Assembly: GCF_013032505.1 (NCBI RefSeq)
Contig: NZ_WQCG01000003.1
Span: 124,001 to 188,000 of the forward strand
DNA from: Ruegeria atlantica
GTDB taxonomy: Bacteria > Pseudomonadota > Alphaproteobacteria > Rhodobacterales > Rhodobacteraceae
Length of the DNA stretch: 64,000 nucleotides
Direction: 5' to 3'
Within the stretch, counting starts at the first letter, position 1. Each line of letters opens with the position of its first letter. The notes beneath the pieces were generated by a model. That model had not been told where the DNA came from. It did no database searches and worked only from the letters and a program-made list of their open reading frames with translations. Made by a program: the position numbers and the translations under genes. Positions 55,722 through 64,000 of this stretch are shown in pieces.

Positions 55722-56170
55722 TCGCTTCCGTCCCCGGCGACGAATTTGACCAACAGGGAAATCAGACTGACGGCACCTTGCGTATCCTCGACCTGATCAC
55801 CCGCCTCGAAATAGAATGGCGAACCACCCGGCATGACCTCGACAAAGTTACCGCCCAGAAGTCCTTCGGAGGAGATGACAATAGCGCTGTCATCCGGCAC
55901 CAGAATCCCGTCAGAGATCGTAAAGGTGGTGTCGGCCCTATATGTTTCAGAGTTCAGCGTTACACCGGTCACGGTGCCAATCTTGACACCTGCAAGGCGC
56001 ACGTCGGTGCCGACCCCGACCCCTTCCAGGGAACGGAAAGAAGCCCCCAATTCGTACCCGTCACCGCCTTGCGACAGGCCTGTGGACTGGCTGGCGTAAA
56101 CGCCAAATGCGACGGCACAGGCCAAAACGACCCCACCGACCAGAACTTCGGTTGCATTATAGCTCGACAT
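55718..56170 (-). CDS. mlaD: MlaD-family substrate-binding protein
   Basis: 150 residues. One N-terminal transmembrane helix (TEVLVGGVVLACAVAFGVY) anchors an MCE domain (GASFRSLEGVGVGTDVRLAG, IGTVTGVTL, SSEGLLGGNFVEV). It binds phospholipid in the periplasm for retrograde outer-membrane lipid transport. The ATG at 56170 has GAGG at six bases. The ABC partners MlaEF are not in this window. Confidence 0.88.
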   Translation of the reverse strand: MSSYNATEVLVGGVVLACAVAFGVYASQSTGLSQGGDGYELGASFRSLEGVGVGTDVRLAGVKIGTVTGVTLNSETYRADTTFTISDGILVPDDSAIVISSEGLLGGNFVEVMPGGSPFYFEAGDQVEDTQGAVSLISLLVKFVAGDGSE

Positions 56171-56183
56171 TGCTCGCCTCGTG

Positions 56184-56567
56184 TTATTCCGGGCTCCAGG
56201 CTTCATAGTCTTTTCGCTCGACCGGGTCCGGGCGGCGCAAAGACCCTGCCGGCGTATATGCCAAAGCTGAGCCTGTCAGGTTTTCCTGATGCGGTTTTTC
56301 CCAAGATTTATGATTAAGCGGTTTGTCCGTCGGCGGTTCATCCCAAGTGCGGTGCAGCCAGCCATGCCAGTCCGGGTCAACGCGGCTTGCCTCGGCCTCA
56401 CCATTGAAAATCACCCAACGTCTGCTGTCGTCGGCATTGCGGTAAAACACGTTGCCTTCATCGTCTTCGCCGACCTTGATACCCTTACGCGATGTGTAAA
56501 TCTGCGTGTTCAATGTGGCTCCGTTCCACCAGGTTACGGCCCGCAAAAGACTGTTTAGGATTCCCAT
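56184..56567 (-). CDS. NDUFA12-family complex I accessory subunit
   Basis: 127 residues. Opening [19 protein letters not shown], then [15 protein letters not shown] and [13 protein letters not shown], are diagnostic of NDUFA12/B17.2, a supernumerary subunit of respiratory complex I shared by Alphaproteobacteria and mitochondria. It is 13 bases upstream of mlaD and probably cotranscribed. Confidence 0.93.
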   Translation of the reverse strand: MGILNSLLRAVTWWNGATLNTQIYTSRKGIKVGEDDEGNVFYRNADDSRRWVIFNGEAEASRVDPDWHGWLHRTWDEPPTDKPLNHKSWEKPHQENLTGSALAYTPAGSLRRPDPVERKDYEAWSPE

Positions 56568-56646
56568 CGGCTGCCTCCGGCATTTCTGTACCCGCAGATA
56601 TGGACCAAAGGCGGGCTAAGGTCCAGTGTCACAAGGCGCGCACCTT

Positions 56647-57009
56647 CTATTCCGGCAGAAAGGCGGTCACCTCAATCTCGATGCGGTATTTTGGGTCAAT
56701 CAACCCGCATTCGATCATTGTCGTCGCAGGTGGATTTGCCCCGAATGTTTCGCGCAAAATGGGCCAGCACGGTTCAAACTCGAACCGATCCGGCAACATA
56801 TACGTAACACGCACCACATCGGCAAAGCTGGCACCCGCGTTGGCAAGCGCTTTTTCGATTGTACCCAACGCCGAGCGGCATTGTTCGGTAACGTCATCGC
56901 CCTGCCCGACTGTACCAGCGACATGAACCCAGCCCCCGGCGACAACAGCCCGGCAATAGCCGATCTTTTCTTCGAATTCTCCGCCAGATGAAATCCGTTT
57001 GATTGCCAT
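56647..57009 (-). CDS. Rid-family (RidA/YjgF-like) protein
   Basis: 120 residues, one Rid domain (GGWVHVAGTVGQG, ALGTIEKALANAGASFADVV, RIEIEVTAFLPE). The Arg of canonical RidA imine deaminases (usually near residue 105) is not evident in the expected IEV segment, so it may belong to an Rid subfamily with another role. The ATG at 57009 follows GGGGTGA; an in-frame GTG is two codons upstream. Confidence 0.82.
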   Translation of the reverse strand: MAIKRISSGGEFEEKIGYCRAVVAGGWVHVAGTVGQGDDVTEQCRSALGTIEKALANAGASFADVVRVTYMLPDRFEFEPCWPILRETFGANPPATTMIECGLIDPKYRIEIEVTAFLPE

Positions 57010-57020
57010 TGTCACCCCAT

Positions 57021-57052
57021 AAGAAAACGGCGCGGTGAATGCCGCGCCGTGT
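57021..57052 (-). terminator. intrinsic terminator of clpX
   Basis: ACGGCGCGG and CCGCGCCGT form a nine-base-pair stem 20 bases after the clpX stop, with TTTTCTT following on the minus strand. Confidence 0.75.
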
Positions 57053-57071
57053 TTTTGAATTCCGACTTGTC

Positions 57072-58337
57072 TTAACCCGCGGACGCTGATTCCGCCGCAT
57101 CGGCGTAGATGATGAGCGGTTGCTTGTCCGACGACACAGCCTCTTCGTTCACAACAACCTCTGTCACGTTTTTCATGCCCGGCAGTTCGAACATCGTGTC
57201 CAGCAGGATATCTTCCAGAATCGAGCGCAATCCGCGCGCGCCGGTCTTGCGTTCGATAGCCTTCTTGGCGATCGACTTGAGCGCGTCATCCGTAAAGGCC
57301 AGCTCAGCGTCTTCAAGTTCGAACAGGCGCTGATATTGCTTGACCAGAGCGTTTTTGGGCTTGGTCAGGATGGTCACCAGCGCATCTTCGTCCAGATCTT
57401 CCAGCGTCGCCAGAACCGGCAGTCGGCCGACGAATTCCGGAATCAGACCGAACCGCAGCAGATCTTCGGGCTCTAGATCCTTGAAGATCTCACCAACGCC
57501 GCGTTCGTCATTGTCCCGCACGTCGGCACCGAAACCCATCGCCGAGCCTTTGCCGCGCTGTGCGATGATCTTGTCCAGACCTGCAAACGCACCACCGCAG
57601 ATGAACAGGATATTCGTGGTGTCCACTTGCAGGAACTCCTGCTGCGGATGCTTGCGTCCACCTTGCGGCGGCACACTGGCAACGGTGCCTTCCATCAGTT
57701 TCAGCAGCGCTTGCTGCACACCCTCACCCGACACGTCGCGTGTGATCGAGGGGTTTTCGGACTTGCGGGTGATCTTGTCGACCTCGTCAATATAGACGAT
57801 GCCGCGCTGCGCCCGCTCCACGTTGTATTCGCTGGCTTGCAGCAGCTTAAGGATGATGTTCTCAACATCCTCACCCACATACCCGGCTTCGGTCAGTGTG
57901 GTTGCGTCTGCCATGGTGAACGGTACGTCCAGAATACGTGCCAGAGTCTGAGCCAGCAGCGTCTTACCGCAACCGGTCGGACCAATCAGCAGGATGTTGG
58001 ACTTGGCCAGTTCAATATCGCTGCCAGCCTTTTGCGCATGGTTCAGACGTTTGTAGTGGTTGTGAACCGCAACCGACAGAACGCGTTTGGCGGTTGCCTG
58101 TCCGATTACATAATCGTCCAGCACTTCGCAAATATCTTTGGGTGTCGGCACGCCATCGCTGGACTTCAGGCCGCTGGCCTTTGTCTCCTCACGGATGATG
58201 TCCATACACAGCTCGACGCACTCGTCGCAGATGAAAACGGTCGGGCCGGCAATCAGCTTGCGTACCTCATGCTGACTCTTGCCGCAGAAGCTGCAGTAGA
58301 GCGTGTTTTTGCCGTCGCCGCCTGAATTCGTCGCCAT
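57072..58337 (-). CDS. clpX: ATP-dependent Clp protease ATP-binding subunit ClpX
   Basis: 421 residues. N-terminal zinc-binding domain (CSFCGK and CDECVELC), Walker [14 protein letters not shown], Walker [11 protein letters not shown], sensor motifs and the ClpP-binding IGF-type loop (AMGFGAD). It unfolds substrates for ClpP. It is downstream of clpP but separated by a terminator, so it has its own promoter. Confidence 0.97.
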   Translation of the reverse strand: MATNSGGDGKNTLYCSFCGKSQHEVRKLIAGPTVFICDECVELCMDIIREETKASGLKSSDGVPTPKDICEVLDDYVIGQATAKRVLSVAVHNHYKRLNHAQKAGSDIELAKSNILLIGPTGCGKTLLAQTLARILDVPFTMADATTLTEAGYVGEDVENIILKLLQASEYNVERAQRGIVYIDEVDKITRKSENPSITRDVSGEGVQQALLKLMEGTVASVPPQGGRKHPQQEFLQVDTTNILFICGGAFAGLDKIIAQRGKGSAMGFGADVRDNDERGVGEIFKDLEPEDLLRFGLIPEFVGRLPVLATLEDLDEDALVTILTKPKNALVKQYQRLFELEDAELAFTDDALKSIAKKAIERKTGARGLRSILEDILLDTMFELPGMKNVTEVVVNEEAVSSDKQPLIIYADAAESASAG

Positions 58338-58429
58338 GTTCTACCTTTCGGGCTTCGTCCCTGCAGCCCGAACCGGACCGCGCTTGCCGCATGTTGGTGC
58401 AGCTTAGGCCACCACTGGGGCGGCTACAA

Positions 58430-58463
58430 TCTCAAAAATGGCCCCCACGCCCGGGACGTGGGG
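58430..58463 (-). terminator. intrinsic terminator of clpP
   Basis: CCCCACG and CGTGGGG form a seven-base-pair stem just after the clpP stop, with ATTTTTGAG following on the minus strand. Confidence 0.7.
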
Positions 58464-58471
58464 ACAAATTC

Positions 58472-59104
58472 TTAGGCCTCATCACCATCCATTTTGGCGC
58501 GATTTTCGACGATCTCGTCGATGTGCCCCCAGTCCTTTGCCTCTTCCGGGCTCATGAAATTGTCACGATCCAGAGCTTTTTCAACCGCCTTTTTAGTCTG
58601 GCCGGTATGACGCACGTAGATGTCATAAAGGCGATCCTTCAACTTTTGTGTCTCGGCTGCGTGAATCATGATGTCGCTGGCCTGGCCCTGATAACCGCCA
58701 CTGGGCTGGTGCACCATGATCCGGCTGTTGGGCAGAGAAAAGCGCATTCCCTTCTCGCCACCGGCCAGCAAAACCGACCCCATCGAAGCCGCCTGACCGA
58801 TTACCAATGTCGAACATTTCGGCTTGATGTACTGCATTGTATCGTAAATCGACAAACCGCTGGTCACGACGCCGCCGGGCGAATTGATGTAAATCGAGAT
58901 TTCCTTGTTCGGATTCTCTGCCTCAAGATGTAGCAATTGCGCGACGACCAGGTGGCTCATCCCGTCGTGGATTGGGCCATTGATGAAAATGATCCGCTCT
59001 TTGAGAAGGCGCGAGAAAATGTCGTACGCCCGTTCACCCCGGCTGGTCTGTTCGACGACCATGGGAACGAGCGTATTCATATAGGTATCAACGGGATCGA
59101 ACAT
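58472..59104 (-). CDS. clpP: ATP-dependent Clp protease proteolytic subunit
   Basis: 210 residues. Catalytic Ser in GQAASMGS, His in IMVHQPSGG and Asp in the [10 protein letters not shown] region. Length is normal. It forms the proteolytic chamber with ClpX or ClpA. The 333 bases upstream (59105-59437) hold no supported gene and contain the divergent promoters of clpP and the ArsR-family gene. Confidence 0.97.
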   Translation of the reverse strand: MFDPVDTYMNTLVPMVVEQTSRGERAYDIFSRLLKERIIFINGPIHDGMSHLVVAQLLHLEAENPNKEISIYINSPGGVVTSGLSIYDTMQYIKPKCSTLVIGQAASMGSVLLAGGEKGMRFSLPNSRIMVHQPSGGYQGQASDIMIHAAETQKLKDRLYDIYVRHTGQTKKAVEKALDRDNFMSPEEAKDWGHIDEIVENRAKMDGDEA

Positions 59105-59437
59105 GAGAACCTGCCTGTTTTGCTATGGATCGGGACATTACCCGAAGAAACGTTACCCGAGTCTTAGTGTCGCCACGGGGGGGCTGCAAGGGGGGCACAA
59201 CAGATCGCGCTTTAACCGACAAATTTAGGTGGATTATCGGATCCCAAATGCAAAGATGCAGTAAAGGTTGAAATCCAGATTGACGCACTTGGGCACAAGT
59301 TCCCCTTTTCCCATCACATCATTTTGATCCATGCATATGGAAATTCATGCTCAGAACGTGTAGCAAAACTCACCGCAATTTCGCGGACCACTCGAAAAAA
59401 TCACGCGCCCGCCTCAGGGCCCGAAAGGAAAACACCA

Positions 59438-59779
59438 ATGGCATTGCCGCAGATTTCACCCAACATGACATCTGACGATTTCGATCGGATGGCGGGAAAT
59501 GCGACCCGCGCATCGAATTTCCTCAAGGCAATCAGTCACGAAGGCCGCTTGATGATCCTGTGCCATCTGGTCTCTGGCGAGAAATCCGTGACCGAGCTTG
59601 AGGACCTTCTTTCCGCGCGTCAGGCGGCGGTATCGCAGCAACTGTCCCGTCTTCGCCTTGAAGGTCTGGTGATTCCTCGACGCGAAGGCAAGGCGATTTA
59701 CTATCGACTCGCTGATGATAGACCGCGCCGGATGCTGGAAGTTGTGTACGAACTGTTTTGCGGTGACGAGAAGAGCTGA
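59438..59779 (+). CDS. ArsR-family regulator of SqrR/BigR type
   Basis: 113 residues, one winged-helix domain (LKAISHEGRLMILCHL, AAVSQQLSRLRLEGLV, GKAIYYRLAD). Two Cys, at residues 42 (ILCHL) and 108 (ELFCGD), match in spacing and context the pair that forms a polysulfide bridge in SqrR/BigR persulfide sensors. GGAAA lies before the ATG at 59438; the frame extends upstream without support. It is probably a repressor of sulfide-response genes, for example the blh operon at 43850. Confidence 0.87.
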   Translation: MALPQISPNMTSDDFDRMAGNATRASNFLKAISHEGRLMILCHLVSGEKSVTELEDLLSARQAAVSQQLSRLRLEGLVIPRREGKAIYYRLADDRPRRMLEVVYELFCGDEKS

Positions 59780-59992
59780 TTTCGCTTTCCCTTCCACCGC
59801 ATCTGATGCGTAACTCACGTCTTTCTGACCCAAACACCGCTTGAGGGTGCTGCAATACTTTTTGCCTATCACCCAGGCGGTCAATTGGTCTGCAGTTTCG
59901 CAACATCAGGCCCGATTCAAGACACCGTAAAATACTGGTTCCAGCCAATAAAAGCTGATACGCCATATTCAGATAATCCAATGGAGGTACTG

Positions 59993-60130
59993 ATGATCCG
60001 AGCAATTCTGGTAGGACTAGCGCTGTTTTCTCTCGCCGCATGCGAGACCGCCAAAGGCGCAGGCAAAGATATCGAAAAAGCGGGTGACGCCATTCAAGGC
60101 GCAGCGACGGACGTCCAGGAAAACCTCTGA
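59993..60130 (+). CDS. entericidin-like small lipoprotein
   Basis: 45 residues. Signal sequence with lipobox LAAC (Cys17 or so) and the entericidin core ETAKGAGKDIEKAGDAIQ. GGAGG lies a few bases before the ATG. Entericidins are small membrane lipoproteins of debated role, often stress induced. Confidence 0.85.
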   Translation: MIRAILVGLALFSLAACETAKGAGKDIEKAGDAIQGAATDVQENL

Positions 60131-61231
60131 CGCGCTTCAGGATGTAGCGAATGAGCAACATCCATCCACAAGATGTGGTTGAAAATCGTGGCCATCCAAG
60201 GTACCCTCCTTGGTACAGGTGCATAGACGCGGCATTGCATTTCTGACAAAACCTCGGGGTTCTTGTGAACACACAAGAACCCCGTTCCCATTTTGAGTGG
60301 GGGTAGAGTGGCAGCCCATAAGGCAGGGAATTTGAAAAAGGAAAAGGCGTCAGGTGCGCAGACGCGGTCCATGCATGTACCCTTACGGATACTCCTGACG
60401 CCTTGCCGGGTCGATACGTCCGAGGGACGCGCCGATCCAGTTGCCCCAACCCTAAAGCGGGTCACGGCTGCTGCACCGCACCCTGAGGTGCTTTACAGCA
60501 CGCATCAACCTTCTGAGAGTCTGATCATTTGATCCGGGTCTGACACCCAGCTCAACTAACCATCCACCGGTAAGCCTTTGCATATAAAAGCCAATCCTAA
60601 GACTTGCCTCTATTGCGTCGACCCCCTTGGTCTTTGCGCCCCACCCTGGTTCCTAAGAACCGTTGCGGTGAACAAACTGTTACATCTGGGCTTTGATCCG
60701 ACAAGAAAATAGCACTGCAGCATGAGATTTTGTCGGGGATAACGTGTTGATATCCGCCGGGAGAATTTTGTGGATAACTCCGGAAACCGAAACGCCATGC
60801 GGTCTTGCGGACGGAAAACACTAGAGGCCTTGAAACAGGCGTGTATTCCCTACTTTCTGCACCTGCAAAGGCCGGTTTACTGCAATTGATGGGGTTTCAA
60901 AGCCGCGGAGCATAGAATCAGCCGCATCCAAGTTTGCCGCAGCCTGCCCAGAGTCATTCGGAATAATCGGGGTCGGACAGCCCTCAGGCCGCAAGTGAAG
61001 CCGCGCTGAAGGTTCGCGGTTCCGGAGCCACCTGTGCCAAGGAACGCGGCAATCCGGCATGTTTTGTTCCGTCTCTGTCACTCGCGGCCAAGACGCCGCC
61101 CGACCCGCCTCCACTCTGTGGAGACGCTGGGTCCGTTTATGAGAAGCGTTCCGACCCGACCGAGATTACCTACTACGCGCTGCAACACGGTGCAGCCAGT
61201 ACCCCCTACGGCCGGTCGGGCCGGAGACGCT
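60131..61231. other. 1.1-kb stretch without a supported gene
   Basis: No frame here has a ribosome-binding site together with family-like sequence. It holds a perfect 13-base-pair inverted repeat (60255-60284), an inverted repeat GGCGTCAGG/CCTGACGCC (60346-60402) and one perfect DnaA box on the minus strand (60769-60777, read TTATCCACA). A small RNA or decayed gene could lie here. Confidence 0.5.
60255..60284. repeat. perfect 13-base inverted repeat
   Basis: CGGGGTTCTTGTG and CACAAGAACCCCG with a four-base loop AACA. T-rich sequence is present on the minus-strand side (AGGTTTTGTC) and, more weakly, on the plus side. It could be a terminator or part of a small RNA; the nearest plus-strand gene ends 125 bases upstream. 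Confidence 0.7.
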
Positions 61232-61684
61232 TCAGTTCACCTGTCGTTCGAGCACAACGCTGTACGTTGTCCCGCGACGCAGGCTACGGAAATCCGCGTA
61301 AATCTTGCCGTCCTGATAGCGCGCATCCACCAGCGCATTCACACCAACCTGCGGATCGGCCGAGCTTTCGACGATGCCGATAGTGTTGGAACCATCCAGG
61401 CTGATGGTTCCGGTGGCGTCAAACACACGCCAATCCGTACTTGCATCCGGCCGCCACATGCTGGGGCCCCAGAACAGGTTGTCCTGCTGCTGCTGGATGT
61501 CCAACACCCACTCTCCCTGATGAAAGCGCGGTGCGTCTCCGGTGGCCACCCGAGACGGCGAAACCTTGGTATAAGTGCCGCTCCAGGCACCACGCAGATC
61601 AGGTGTGGTCTCGGCCATCGAGGCCGTTGCAAGGGTTAGGCTCGTGGCCAGAGCGGCTGCTCCGGCAGTCATATATCTGGTCAT
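61232..61684 (-). CDS. secreted protein of unknown function
   Basis: 150 residues with a clear signal peptide (AGAAALATSLTLATASMA). The mature part is beta-rich with many Trp (LRGAWSGTYTKV, EWVLDIQQQQDN, FWGPSMWRP), suggesting a small barrel. No family recognised. It is followed upstream by another secreted protein gene on the same strand. Confidence 0.72.
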   Translation of the reverse strand: MTRYMTAGAAALATSLTLATASMAETTPDLRGAWSGTYTKVSPSRVATGDAPRFHQGEWVLDIQQQQDNLFWGPSMWRPDASTDWRVFDATGTISLDGSNTIGIVESSADPQVGVNALVDARYQDGKIYADFRSLRRGTTYSVVLERQVN

Positions 61685-61866
61685 GGGCTCTCCTCCAAAA
61701 TTCAGGGCCGTTGCTGGCCTGTTGAACAGATTGGGAGAGGGTGCCCGGGTTGCAACTTACCTAAGGGAAACTTCACAATGGGTTAACCTGACCCTCAGAC
61801 AAACCCCGCGTAGGAAGGGCGCACGAACTCGTACGCCCTGTTCTAAGTCGTTGTGACACAATACAA

Positions 61867-62352
61867 CTATTCGATCGTAATACTGCCGCTGATCGTGTTG
61901 ACGAACTTCTTGGTGTCAGGATCGGTCAGCGAAGAAAATGCGCCACTACCTGTTGCACTTGCCCAGCCGCCCGTGCCTCCGGACACGGTCCAGTCACCGG
62001 TCAGAGCGCCATCCGAACCAAATCCGGTGGCCGTCCAGCTCATCACCGCCTTTTCCCCCGATGCGGTGTCGAACACGCAGTTACCGGTGCCTGAGACCCC
62101 GGCCCCATTCACCAGCAATGCGCCAAAACAAGCCCCGCTCGCCCCTTCCAGCGGGTGGCCAGCGGCAACTTCGAAACTGTCATAATTGGTCTGCGTCTTC
62201 ACCACGGCATGACCGTCCGAGATGCCATAAACCTCGTTGGCGTTCTCCCCCATACCCTTGCCTGCGGCGTCATGGGTTTCCGCATCGGCCGAGGCGGCGG
62301 ACAGGCCGATGGCAAAGATTGTGACGGCGGTCGTTTGAAAGAACTTGTGCAT
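61867..62352 (-). CDS. secreted Gly/Ser/Thr-rich protein of unknown function
   Basis: 161 residues with a signal peptide (TTAVTIFAIGLSAASADA). The mature part has two Cys (GACFGALL, GNCVFDT) that may form a disulfide, and the C-terminus is Gly/Ser/Thr-rich. GAGAGGGT lies before the ATG at 62352, fixing the start. Family not recognised. The 274 bases upstream hold no gene. Confidence 0.72.
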   Translation of the reverse strand: MHKFFQTTAVTIFAIGLSAASADAETHDAAGKGMGENANEVYGISDGHAVVKTQTNYDSFEVAAGHPLEGASGACFGALLVNGAGVSGTGNCVFDTASGEKAVMSWTATGFGSDGALTGDWTVSGGTGGWASATGSGAFSSLTDPDTKKFVNTISGSITIE

Positions 62353-62626
62353 AATACCCTCTCTTTTCTGAGGCTCGGGCGTTGCAAGCGTCTGATCATG
62401 CATCGAACCCGCTTGAACGCGGCTCCCCGTGGTCACAATAACACATCGCGATGTGAGCGTCTAAACTGCGCCCCTGACCTCAACCCGCAAGAGCATTGGC
62501 AGCCTTACAAATACCAATCTGAGCTTTATTGGATTGTCCATTGGAATAATCGCCCGCAGATTTGCGTCGATGGTTCACCCCGCTTAATATTCAAAAATTC
62601 CAATGTTAGCAAAGGGGGGGACTATC

Positions 62627-63571
62627 ATGGACAGTCAGGAAATTGGCAAAACGGGAATTCGAGTTCCGCATATCGGTTTTGGCTCAACGGGCATTGGCAG
62701 CATCCCGCAAATCTACGGGTACGAGGTTGATGAAGAACGCGCGCGCGAGACCTTGCGGACAATCCTGGCTCAGCCCGGCGGCTTTATTGATACTGCCCGC
62801 GGCTATGCACTTGGGCGTAGCGAAGAACGCATTGGGGATGTCATTCGCGAGCTGGGCGGTTGGCCCGAAGGTCGAATACTTTCTACGAAAATCGACCGCA
62901 ACATGGAAACCAGCGTTTTCGATGCCTCTCAGGCCCGGCGGTCTCTTGAACAAAGTTTTAAAGCGCTTGGTGTTGACCGCGTGGACATCCTCCACTTACA
63001 TGATCCGGAATATGCTGTTGACGTGTCCGAGATCACGCGCAACGGAGGCGCGCTGGACGAGTTGTTCCGGATGAAAGAGGAAGGTCTGGCAACCGCCGTC
63101 GGACTGGCAGGCGGAAAGCTGGATGTTCTCATGCCTATGCTCCGCGACCGAGATTTCGACGTTGTGATGACGCATAACCGGCATACACTTGTGAACGTCA
63201 ACGCAGCACCATTGATTCAACTGGCCAATTCAAAGGGGGTCTCGGTTCTAAATGCCGCGCCCTACGCAGGGGGCGTTCTGGCAAAGGGCAGCGCACTGCA
63301 TCACTTCTATGTCTACCGGCCGGCAACAGAAGAAACGCTTGCCCCGGTGCGCGAGATTGAGAAAATTTGTGCTCTCCACGACGTCCCGATGGGCGCGCTA
63401 GCGCTGCAGTTTTCACTTAGGGACGATAGCATTGCCTCAACGGTGTGTGGAGTCACTTGGCCACAACACGTTCGGCAGACAATAGAATGGGCGGAATGGG
63501 ATATTCCAGAAGTGGTCTGGAATGCGCTTGTCGACCTCAGGCAGTCGGACGCTGATCCAGAGGCCACCTAA
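62627..63571 (+). CDS. aldo/keto reductase family oxidoreductase
   Basis: 314 residues, TIM barrel. Catalytic tetrad: Asp and Tyr in FIDTARGYALGRSE, Lys in LSTKIDRN, His in ILHLHDPE. The opening (EIGKTGIRVPHIGFGSTGIG) fits the D-threo-aldose/L-galactose dehydrogenase and pyridoxal-4-dehydrogenase branch. GGGGGG before the ATG at 62627 supports that start. Substrate uncertain. It converges on lepA. Confidence 0.88.
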   Translation: MDSQEIGKTGIRVPHIGFGSTGIGSIPQIYGYEVDEERARETLRTILAQPGGFIDTARGYALGRSEERIGDVIRELGGWPEGRILSTKIDRNMETSVFDASQARRSLEQSFKALGVDRVDILHLHDPEYAVDVSEITRNGGALDELFRMKEEGLATAVGLAGGKLDVLMPMLRDRDFDVVMTHNRHTLVNVNAAPLIQLANSKGVSVLNAAPYAGGVLAKGSALHHFYVYRPATEETLAPVREIEKICALHDVPMGALALQFSLRDDSIASTVCGVTWPQHVRQTIEWAEWDIPEVVWNALVDLRQSDADPEAT

Positions 63572-63606
63572 TATGCGTCAAAAAAGAAGGGAGAGAACGG
63601 ACAGCC

Positions 63607-64000
63607 TTAGCTGTCCATCTTCAACGCAGAGATAAACGCCTCCTGCGGGATATCTACCTTCCCGAACTGGCGCATCTTCTTCTTACCCGCCTTCTGCTTG
63701 TCCAGCAGTTTGCGTTTCCGCGTAGCGTCGCCGCCGTAGCATTTGGCGGTCACGTCCTTGCGCAGGGCCGAGAGGGTCTCGCGCGCGATGACCTTGCCTC
63801 CGATGGCGGCCTGAATCGGGATTTTGAACATGTGGCGCGGAATCAGGTCCTTGAGCTTTTCGCACATCGCCCGGCCCCGCATCTCGGCCCGGTCGCGGTG
63901 AACCATGGTTGACAGCGCATCGACCGGTTCGTCATTCACCAGCACCGACATCTTGACCAGATTGTCCTCGGTATAGCCGGTCATCTGGTAGTCGAACGAG
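63607..64000 (-). CDS. lepA: elongation factor 4 (LepA), 3' part
   Basis: The last about 131 residues of LepA, beginning inside the gene (SFDYQMTGY) and continuing to the family C-terminus ([50 protein letters not shown]). LepA is a translational GTPase that acts on ribosomes under stress. The GTPase part lies outside the window. Confidence 0.96.
   Translation of the reverse strand, partial: SFDYQMTGYTEDNLVKMSVLVNDEPVDALSTMVHRDRAEMRGRAMCEKLKDLIPRHMFKIPIQAAIGGKVIARETLSALRKDVTAKCYGGDATRKRKLLDKQKAGKKKMRQFGKVDIPQEAFISALKMDS

Noticed and set aside
60769-60777. Possible chromosomal origin because of a DnaA box
   Set aside because: Only one perfect box and no AT-rich unwinding region or usual origin neighbours; reported only as a local oddity.
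63599-63616. GGACAGC/GCTGTCC hairpin between the aldo/keto reductase and lepA
   Set aside because: It includes the lepA stop codon and the last codons and has no T-tract on either side, so a terminator call is not supported.

Overview
The window looks like chromosomal DNA of a Roseobacter-group alphaproteobacterium (Rhodobacteraceae). This is inferred from moderately high GC, a GapR (DUF2312) protein, a bacterial NDUFA12 homologue next to an MlaD/DUF2155 pair, a RamB/PrpR/ScfR-type regulator, a SqrR/BigR-type regulator and several small proteins typical of that family. No species call is possible from sequence alone.

Layout. 0-5 kb: GST, thiolase, cupin and FadJ form a beta-oxidation operon. 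5-14.5 kb: a Hint-domain protein, a DMT exporter, a degenerate M48-like membrane protein, the nucleoside-salvage operon cdd-deoA-deoB-add-upp (minus strand), a VOC-bicupin fusion and a membrane protein. 14.6-25 kb: maeB, prpE with a cluster of TTTGCAAA-type sites in its promoter, an amidase, nadK, glyA, an alpha/beta hydrolase, two small membrane proteins and a rhodanese. 25-35 kb: a type I secretion adaptor and ABC exporter beside two large acidic proteins, one of them an 882-residue Gly/Asp-rich repeat protein, and a divergent LuxR/CsgD-like regulator. This looks like a biofilm-matrix or adhesin secretion locus. tRNA-Leu follows.

36.4-41.6 kb is a genomic island ending in tRNA-Thr. It carries a large serine recombinase whose last dozen codons are read from the tRNA antisense strand, a small partner protein, and a minus-strand operon: a 41-residue cationic membrane peptide, an XRE regulator, a retron-type reverse transcriptase, and a HEPN plus triple zinc-ribbon protein. 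A run of GC-rich stem-loops lies upstream of the operon and could be its msr-msd RNA. I consider this the strongest candidate for an undescribed system (a retron-like defence island).

41.8-64 kb is mostly core: gapR, a persulfide-detoxification operon (MBL-fold dioxygenase, two YeeE/YedE proteins, a TIGR01244-type sulfurtransferase), a FliM/FliN-like protein, an SLC5-STAC histidine kinase with a small membrane protein, a stand-alone receiver and a ScfR regulator, then accB-accC-aat, DUF2155/mlaD/NDUFA12, ridA, clpX, clpP, a SqrR-like ArsR regulator, an entericidin, two secreted proteins, an aldo/keto reductase and the 3' part of lepA.

A recurring theme is short-chain acyl-CoA metabolism and its control: FadJ, thiolase, PrpE, MaeB, AccBC, ScfR and the SLC5-type kinase. 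The SqrR-like gene at 59.4 kb is a plausible regulator of the sulfur operon at 43.8 kb. Start codons were moved from the longest frame wherever a Shine-Dalgarno sequence or family length supported it.
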